A stretch of 20,432 nucleotides of DNA from Moraxella bovis (GTDB lineage: Bacteria > Pseudomonadota > Gammaproteobacteria > Pseudomonadales > Moraxellaceae): the NCBI RefSeq assembly GCF_002014975.1, contig NZ_MUXV01000027.1:1-20432 (forward strand). Direction: 5' to 3'. A program made the translations under genes and the position numbers. The number at the start of each line of letters is the position of its first letter. Positions within the stretch are counted from its first letter, which is position 1. The notes under the pieces were generated by a model that searched no databases, had not been told where the DNA came from, and was given only the letters and a program-made list of their open reading frames with translations. Below, piece after piece: positions 16,401 through 20,432 of this stretch.

Positions 16401-17261
16401 GACATCATCTGGGGCGACCAAACTCGCCTGCGTGGCGAGAAAGACACGTTGGGACTGTATCTGACAGGTCATCCCATGGACGCTTATCGTGATGAGTTGC
16501 CCTGTTATACCAACGTCAAAAACCTAAGCGAAGTATCTGAGACAGGCTATGGCAAATTTGCCTTGGTCGCAGGACTGGTGATAGACGTGGCAAACTTTGG
16601 CAACCGTGTCGCCATCACCTTAGATGACGGCAGTTGTCGCTTGGAGCTTAGCTGTTATATGGACAAATACCAACGTATCTCACCCCTGCTTGAAAGCAAC
16701 ATTAGCTTAAATACCGTCCTAAGCCAAAAATACGCCCATCTTGCCAAAGAAGACAAAAACTTCAACCCCAAACGCCTAAACATGCAGACATTGGCAAAGA
16801 TTGACAAAAAAGACTGGGAACAGCTAAACAACCTAAACGGCGTGATTCTCATCGCTCGCATTAGTGTCAGCGAAAATGACGGACGGTTGTTCGCTCGCCT
16901 GCAAGGGGGTAAGAACATCATCGAGTCTCGCATAAAATCGTTGGACGGCTTGCACGTCAAACTACACAGCCACGACACCGAGCGACTGTCGGTACTGACC
17001 AGTCTGCTAAAAGAGAACGTCCCGCCTAACCCTGATGAGATTGCTGGATTCATCAAATCCCAGACAACGACCGAAGACGGGGGAGCCATCATTGACGCAA
17101 ATGGCAACACCCCCGACGGCTGTCTGCCTGTGTCGCTGTATCTGTACGATGAATGCAGTATTTGTAAAGTGCTGACGAATGACCGCTTTCGCCTGTATCC
17201 ATCTGATAACAACCTAAACCGCCTAAGACATGCCTTTGGGTCGGATTTGATGGTGAAATAA
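13467..17261 (+). CDS. dnaE: DNA polymerase III subunit alpha
   Basis: This is the catalytic subunit of the replicative polymerase. The 1264-residue protein (E. coli 1160) opens with a PHP domain (FVHLGVRTEYA...GIADFKNI, to about 280). The polymerase core has PGRGSGAGSLVAY (378-390) and PDFDVDF with the catalytic pair Asp421/Asp423. The third Asp is Asp577 in KFDFLGLRNLT, and YRPGPLETGM and GYGFNKSHSAAYG follow. A helix-hairpin-helix region (YGLGAVKGVGEDA, 857-869), a clamp-contact position at TFDLF (960-964) and an OB fold (about 1030-1065) come next. The C-terminal region has extra sequence near 1075-1120 and 1190-1225. The PHP metal site is degenerate, so proofreading is expected from a separate epsilon subunit. 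The ATG at 13467 has GAG 7 bases upstream and aligns with known N termini. It is probably co-transcribed with trmJ, 22 bp downstream. Confidence 0.98.
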   Translation: MSFVHLGVRTEYAIVDSIVKIKELVKRAVDDGQTALGIADFKNIFALVKFYKACIGAGIKPLLGTEVITGDDFSATAEHESFSVILYAMNNDGYQNILRLVSDSYTNRPMGENGKVTVSTPIVLKQDLFDPAKNAGIIAILTHRSEITSALRGGMNAISTWQQAFGDRLYLAVKRTHVHDDDLNRDIIMAGARFGVPIIAHNDVRFMNASVRSQGKEDTASTDFDAHEARVCIASGYVLADTTRPRIYSELQYFKTQSEMSALFADIPQVIENTALLASRCNVTLTLGKNFLPAFPIPEGMTEEEFFRKTSEDGLNRRLDKLYPPESRDESWADVRKPYDERLEFEVDIILKMGFPGYFLIVMDFIRWAKENGVPVGPGRGSGAGSLVAYSLNITDLDPLRYDLLFERFLNPERVSMPDFDVDFCIEGRDRVIAYVADTYGRMAVSQIITFGTMAARAVVRDVARVQGKSYGLADKISKLIPKTPGISLEDAVKEEPLLKDLLTNADTQDHEQAVEIWEMAQKLEGMTRNVGKHAGGVLIAPNRISDFSAIYADDEGHFVSQYDKDDVEAVGLVKFDFLGLRNLTVIKSAINNIDERLAREGKDPIDLDELPLDDTAVYEHVLQNGNTTAVFQLESSGMKKYLKQLKPSNIEDVIAMCALYRPGPLETGMVSDFIDRKHGIQEVAYPDPQYQHDWLKPALESTYGVIVYQEQVMQIAQTLAGYTLGGADMLRRAMGKKKPEEMAAQRSIFEEGAIGLGVDGKLAIKIFELVEKFAGYGFNKSHSAAYGVLAYQTAYLKHYYPAEFMAAVLTSEMDDTDTVVFLISDCKDNFDLEVLPPSVNHSQFHFVARDPKTIIYGLGAVKGVGEDAVASIVKARSEGAFKDLYDFCNRVDTKKVGKRALEALINAGCFDDLAGVLRPELLDIHGKNLSYQIRGGLWEQLPQAMEVAHQNRLNSEAGTFDLFAEVDEGLSVAPPLPDIIWGDQTRLRGEKDTLGLYLTGHPMDAYRDELPCYTNVKNLSEVSETGYGKFALVAGLVIDVANFGNRVAITLDDGSCRLELSCYMDKYQRISPLLESNISLNTVLSQKYAHLAKEDKNFNPKRLNMQTLAKIDKKDWEQLNNLNGVILIARISVSENDGRLFARLQGGKNIIESRIKSLDGLHVKLHSHDTERLSVLTSLLKENVPPNPDEIAGFIKSQTTTEDGGAIIDANGNTPDGCLPVSLYLYDECSICKVLTNDRFRLYPSDNNLNRLRHAFGSDLMVK

Positions 17262-17283
17262 GCCCTGATTTAGTTGAATTGAC

Positions 17284-18084
17284 ATGCCAAACACCTCCCT
17301 AAACCGCATTCACACCATCATGGTTAATACAACCCTGCCTGCCAATATCGGCTCAGCAGCTCGTGCCATGCACACCATGGGACTGTCCCATTTGACCGTG
17401 GTCGCCCCACGCCTGCCGATTGATGAGACCAGTCACGCCAATGCCGCCGGTGGCACGTCCGTCCTAGACAACGCCATCATCGCTGACACCATCGAGACCG
17501 CCCTATCGCCACATGCCTTGATTGTCATGGCATCGGCACGCACTCGCCATCTGCCCAAGCCTGTCATCACACCAAACAAGTGTGCGGTGCTATGCCATGA
17601 TTTTTTGGCTAAAAACCCCAATGCAACCATCGCCTTGGTCTTTGGGCGTGAAGACAGGGGGCTGACCAATGACGAGCTGGCACTGGCGGATTATCATGTA
17701 CAAATCCCTGCCAACCCTGCCTATCCTGTGCTTAATGTGGCAAGTGCCGTGCAAGTCATCACAAGCACACTTTATGCTTATTTTGATGAGCAAAACAGCG
17801 ACAAAACCAAAGATGACACCCATTATAATCAGCACAATCTCAAACACCATCTTGACATCCATCATCGCACCGAATGGGATGAGCCTGCCATCACCCACGC
17901 CCAAAAGATGGGGCTTGATGACGCCATCACAAGCCTGCTCATCAAGCTCAATCTCGCCCGAGATGATGAGCTAAAAGACCTACCCAAACGCTTATCACGC
18001 CTATCTTCTCGCCTGCAACTTGACCAAAAAGAATACGCCCTACTGCGAGCGTTATTGGCAAAGATTGATAAAAAGATTGGCTAA
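17284..18084 (+). CDS. trmJ: tRNA (cytidine/uridine-2'-O-)-methyltransferase TrmJ
   Basis: TrmJ methylates the 2'-OH of nucleotide 32 in the anticodon loop of several tRNAs with S-adenosylmethionine. The 266-residue protein (E. coli 246) is a SPOUT enzyme. Motif 1 is NTTLPANIGSAARAM near residue 15-30, with the conserved Asn and Arg. Motif 2 is ALVFGREDRGLTNDE (about 118-132) and motif 3 PVLNVASAVQV, the SAM-binding trefoil knot. A His/Asp-rich linker (about 175-195) leads to a C-terminal helical part, RLSSRLQLDQKEYALLRALL, typical of the TrmJ dimer extension; this separates it from the shorter TrmL. The ATG at 17284 lacks a clear Shine-Dalgarno, but the family N terminus fits. With 22 bp after dnaE it likely depends on the dnaE transcript. 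Confidence 0.92.
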   Translation: MPNTSLNRIHTIMVNTTLPANIGSAARAMHTMGLSHLTVVAPRLPIDETSHANAAGGTSVLDNAIIADTIETALSPHALIVMASARTRHLPKPVITPNKCAVLCHDFLAKNPNATIALVFGREDRGLTNDELALADYHVQIPANPAYPVLNVASAVQVITSTLYAYFDEQNSDKTKDDTHYNQHNLKHHLDIHHRTEWDEPAITHAQKMGLDDAITSLLIKLNLARDDELKDLPKRLSRLSSRLQLDQKEYALLRALLAKIDKKIG

Positions 18085-18202
18085 ATATTAAACAGATTAC
18101 CACTTTTGGATAATGGGTTAGGATGTGATTTTGTTATACAATCATGTCATCTTGCTTTTTCTTAACTTATGTCAATTTTTAATGGTTGTTTTGGTGTCCT
18201 TT

Positions 18203-18952
18203 ATGAAATCTTTGACCCTGCCCCTATTGTCCACACTCATGCTAAACTTACCTGTCGCCCATGCTGACGTGACCGTCTATGCAGCAGCCAGCCTGACCGA
18301 TGTCATGGGCGAGCTTAACAAAATGTATGAGAAAAAATACCGTACCAAAGTAAAGACTTCTTATGCATCATCAGGCACGCTCGCCAAGCAGATAGAACAA
18401 GGTGGCAAGGCGGACGTATTTATCTCAGCAGACGTAGCATGGATGACTTATCTTAATAGAAAAAATCTCATCAGCCCTGCCAACACCACGCATTTGCTGG
18501 GCAATCGCTTGGTAATAATCAGCCCTGTCAAAAACCCCATCAAAGTCACGATGAGCCAAAATTTTAATATTAGTGGTAGTTTTACAGGCAAACTCTGCAC
18601 AGGCAATACCACCAGCGTCCCCGTCGGCAAATACACCAAAGAAGCACTCACGCACATGACGTGGTGGCAGAGTATCAGACCAAGACTGGTCGAGACCGAA
18701 GACGTGCGAGTCGCCTTAAATTTCGTCGCCCGTGGCGAGTGTCCACTTGGTATCGTGTATGCCACTGATGCCATCAGTACCCAAGCGGTAAAAACCGTGG
18801 CGACTTTTCCCACTAACAGTCACACGCCCATCATTTACCCTGCAGGGCTTGTCCATCCTAATAACAACAATGCCAAGCGATTTTATCAGTTTTTACAATC
18901 CAACGACGCCAAAGCAGTTTTTAAAAAGCATGGATTTACCCCGTTAAAATAA
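18203..18952 (+). CDS. modA: Molybdate ABC transporter, periplasmic binding protein ModA
   Basis: ModA captures molybdate (and tungstate) in the periplasm and hands it to ModBC. The 249-residue precursor has a Sec signal peptide of 21 residues (MKSLTLPLL...PVAHA) with expected cleavage after AHA, before DVTVYAAASL. Binding-site segments of the family are visible: AAASLTDV (Ser), SYASSGTLAKQI (Ser), the EDVRVALNFVARGECPLGIVYATDA region (Val and Tyr), and KADVFISAD. I set the start at ATG 18203 because it gives a proper signal peptide. Upstream in-frame ATGs (18125, 18182) would put 7-26 odd residues before it. The Shine-Dalgarno is weak (GGTG 6 bases upstream). It is the first gene of modABC and begins 118 bp after trmJ. 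That gap holds a 4-3-4 palindrome TTGTTATACAA but no recognisable ModE box. Confidence 0.94.
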   Translation: MKSLTLPLLSTLMLNLPVAHADVTVYAAASLTDVMGELNKMYEKKYRTKVKTSYASSGTLAKQIEQGGKADVFISADVAWMTYLNRKNLISPANTTHLLGNRLVIISPVKNPIKVTMSQNFNISGSFTGKLCTGNTTSVPVGKYTKEALTHMTWWQSIRPRLVETEDVRVALNFVARGECPLGIVYATDAISTQAVKTVATFPTNSHTPIIYPAGLVHPNNNNAKRFYQFLQSNDAKAVFKKHGFTPLK

Positions 18953-18974
18953 ATCATAATTGAACACCACTTAC

Positions 18975-19002
18975 AAATGGGCATTAGCCAGATTGCCTAT
19001 TT
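18975..19002 (+). other. Intercistronic hairpin between modA and modB
   Basis: AAATGGGCA (18975-18983) pairs with TGCCTATTT (18994-19002), nine pairs including one G-U, around a 10-base loop. It ends 9 bases before the first possible modB ATG. The following sequence is TACTTTATAATG, not a good T-tract, so it is more likely an mRNA-stability or partial attenuation element than a full terminator. Such stems often let the binding-protein gene be expressed above the permease, which is an inference here. Confidence 0.45.
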
Positions 19003-19011
19003 TACTTTATA

Positions 19012-19737
19012 ATGTCGCCATCATTGCCATCATTGCCATCATCATTTGCCATGCTATTATCACTTAGCCCCGACGAGCTTGAAGTCATCAGCTTATCGGT
19101 TAAAATCGCCCTATCCTGCCTGCTCATCAATCTCATCCCTGCCATCATGATGGGTTATTTTTTGGCACGCTCACAGTTTTGGGGCAAATCGCTTGTTGAG
19201 ACCTTGGTATATCTCCCCCTTGTCCTACCGCCTGTCGTCCCTGGTTATGTACTGCTTGTTCTATTTGGTAATCAAGGTGTGATTGGCAAGCATTTGAGCA
19301 GTTTGGGGCTAGAATTTGCCTTTAACTGGAAAGGGGCGGTGCTTGCCAGTGCGGTGATGGGTTTTCCTTTGATGGTGCAGTCGTCACGCCTTGCCTTTGA
19401 GATGGTTGATACACGCCTAGAATGGGTCGCCAAAAGTCTGGGGGCTAGCAGGATTGGTACGTTTTTTAAAGTGACCCTGCCTTTATCGGCAAGCGGTATC
19501 GTCGTTGGGGCGATTTTGGGATTTTGTCGCAGTTTGGGCGAGTTTGGGGCGACCATCACGTTCGTGGGCAACGTCGCAGGCGAGACACGCACCCTACCCC
19601 TTGCCATGTATAGCTTACTACAACAGGCTGATGGCGATGTTGCCATCATGCGACTGATGGCGTTCTCGGTCGGCGTGGCATTTGTAGCGTTGTTTTTCTC
19701 GCAGTGGTATCATCGTCAGCAAAAACAAAAGGTGTAG
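19012..19737 (+). CDS. modB: Molybdate ABC transporter, permease ModB
   Basis: ModB is the inner-membrane channel of the molybdate importer. The protein has about five hydrophobic segments. The permease motif VAKSLGASRIGTFFKVTLPLSASGI (EAA loop, contacts ModC) is present, as are LPLVLPPVVPGY, WKGAVLASAVMGFPLMVQSSRLAFE and RSLGEFGATITFVGN...GETRTLPLAMY, all ModB signatures. From 19012 it is 241 residues. From the next ATG (19051) it is 228 and begins MLLSLSPDELEVISLSVKIAL, which lines up better with E. coli ModB. Neither start has a Shine-Dalgarno. The extra 13 residues are a Ser/Leu/Pro repeat encoded by a 9-bp tandem repeat, so the shorter form may be the real one. The modC start follows the stop after two bases, indicating translational coupling. 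Confidence 0.93.
   Translation: MSPSLPSLPSSFAMLLSLSPDELEVISLSVKIALSCLLINLIPAIMMGYFLARSQFWGKSLVETLVYLPLVLPPVVPGYVLLVLFGNQGVIGKHLSSLGLEFAFNWKGAVLASAVMGFPLMVQSSRLAFEMVDTRLEWVAKSLGASRIGTFFKVTLPLSASGIVVGAILGFCRSLGEFGATITFVGNVAGETRTLPLAMYSLLQQADGDVAIMRLMAFSVGVAFVALFFSQWYHRQQKQKV
19017..19043 (+). repeat. Nine-base tandem repeat at the modB start
   Basis: GCCATCATT occurs twice in a row (19017-19034), followed by GCCATCATC (19035-19043). The unit is a multiple of three, so changes in copy number would not shift the frame; they would alter the N-terminal SLP repeats, or the distance to the ATG at 19051 if that is the true start. Confidence 0.7.
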
Positions 19738-19739
19738 CA

Positions 19740-20387
19740 ATGAATACGCATGACAAATCCACCTTTGATTGTGATGTCACTGTAAAACTAGGCAAAATCA
19801 CCCTATCGCCAAATTTTTGTTTTAATGACAACATCGTCGGACTGTTTGGGGCGAGCGGTACGGGCAAGACCAGCATCCTACATGCCTTTGCAGGGATTAT
19901 CACGCCCACATCAGGACACATCAGAGTCAATGGCCTGACATGGTTCGACAAACAAGCCAACATCAATTTACCCATACAAGACCGACTGGTCGGTTTGGTA
20001 TTCCAAGATGGGCAACTGCTCCCCCACAAGAGCGTGATGGATAACCTGCTGTTCGGCTATCAACACCGTGATAAGTCCGCCCGTCGTTTCCATCCTGATG
20101 ACATCATCAGTCTATTAAAACTGGGGCATCTAACCAAACGTCTGCCCGCCAAACTCTCAGGCGGGGAAAAACAGCGAGTGGCACTCGGGCGAGCGTTGCT
20201 ATACTCTCCCAACCTACTACTCATGGACGAACCGCTGTCCGCCCTAGATAGCGAACACAAACAAGAAATTTTGCCATTTTTTCAAGACATCAAAGCGATG
20301 AACATTCCCATACTTTACATCAGTCATGACATACAAGAGATTGAATTTTTGACATCGAGTGTGTATCGGGTGAGTAGGGCGTGTTGA
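19740..20387 (+). CDS. modC: Molybdate ABC transporter, ATP-binding protein ModC (short form)
   Basis: ModC hydrolyses ATP to drive molybdate import through ModB. All nucleotide-binding motifs are intact: Walker A GASGTGKT (37-44), Q-loop Gln89 (VFQDGQLLPH, as in ModC), signature LSGGEKQR (139-146), Walker B LLLMDEP (159-165), D-loop SALD and switch His196 (ISHD). The protein is only 215 residues against 352 in E. coli. It ends ...TSSVYRVSRAC, just past the ATPase domain, so the C-terminal TOBE/mop domain that binds molybdate is absent. Neither other forward frame continues it: both hit a stop within about 15 bases of 20360. So this is not a recent single frameshift at the end. The ATG at 19740 has AAGG 8 bases upstream; the alternative GTG at 19704 lies inside modB. 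It is probably functional as a transporter ATPase, lacking molybdate trans-inhibition. Confidence 0.92.
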   Translation: MNTHDKSTFDCDVTVKLGKITLSPNFCFNDNIVGLFGASGTGKTSILHAFAGIITPTSGHIRVNGLTWFDKQANINLPIQDRLVGLVFQDGQLLPHKSVMDNLLFGYQHRDKSARRFHPDDIISLLKLGHLTKRLPAKLSGGEKQRVALGRALLYSPNLLLMDEPLSALDSEHKQEILPFFQDIKAMNIPILYISHDIQEIEFLTSSVYRVSRAC

Positions 20388-20432
20388 ACTTTGGTATCTT
20401 CAATGAAAAATACCTGTTTAAAAAAGCAGGGG
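20388..20432. other. Window edge after modC, with a weak hairpin
   Basis: GGTAT (20393-20397) pairs with ATACC (20410-20414), enclosing TTC/GAA across a small internal loop. On the minus strand CCTGC-TTTTTT-AAACAGG (20413-20430) could be part of another signal, but the window ends here. Neither is a clear terminator. Confidence 0.22.

Noticed and set aside
16655..17212. 185-codon open frame opposite the 3' end of dnaE
   Set aside because: It is antisense to conserved dnaE sequence, Ser/Arg-rich and without domain features; it is explained by dnaE codon bias.
18085..18202. Possible molybdenum-cofactor riboswitch or ModE box before modA
   Set aside because: The gap is short and mostly AT-rich; I see neither the conserved riboswitch helices nor the paired ModE half-sites, only a short TTGTTATACAA palindrome.
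17284..20387. modABC plus trmJ as a novel linked system
   Set aside because: Each gene is a well-known family. trmJ fits with dnaE by spacing, and modABC is a standard importer separated from it by 118 bp; adjacency alone does not support a shared function.

Overview
The window looks like an ordinary chromosomal stretch of a gammaproteobacterium in the family Moraxellaceae, most likely the genus Moraxella. This is inferred from the protein sequences, the AT-rich intergenic regions beside moderately GC-rich genes, the gene complement and the repeat types. It was not confirmed by any database search. No rRNA, tRNA, CRISPR array, prophage, toxin-antitoxin pair or complete insertion sequence was seen.

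Layout from left to right. Bases 1-1296 hold argJ (arginine biosynthesis, minus strand) and its terminator. A spacer of about 400 bases carries a palindromic repeat and leads to a small predicted lipoprotein on the plus strand (1705-2070), which ends at a hairpin that may stop transcription from both sides. Bases 2206-12602 are a minus-strand cluster transcribed recC, recB, recD. It encodes the three subunits of the RecBCD helicase-nuclease, and all three are longer than their E. coli counterparts. The spacer between recC and the next genes (12603-13012) holds an extended -10 promoter motif, a 105-bp MITE-like element resembling the Neisseria Correia repeat, and a second copy of the palindromic repeat. 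A 55-residue single-pass membrane protein follows.

From 13467 to the end everything is on the plus strand: dnaE (replicative polymerase alpha subunit), trmJ (tRNA 2'-O-methyltransferase, 22 bp after dnaE), then modA, modB and modC (molybdate ABC importer). ModC stops right after the nucleotide-binding domain, with no C-terminal molybdate-binding (TOBE/mop) domain.

Functionally the window combines DNA replication and repair (DnaE, RecBCD), arginine synthesis, tRNA modification and molybdate supply. The genes are mostly housekeeping, and I saw no convincing new multi-gene system. The points most worth following up are the Correia-like element, the shared dispersed repeat, the strong GC contrast inside recB and recD, the short ModC, and an orphan promoter motif upstream of recC.
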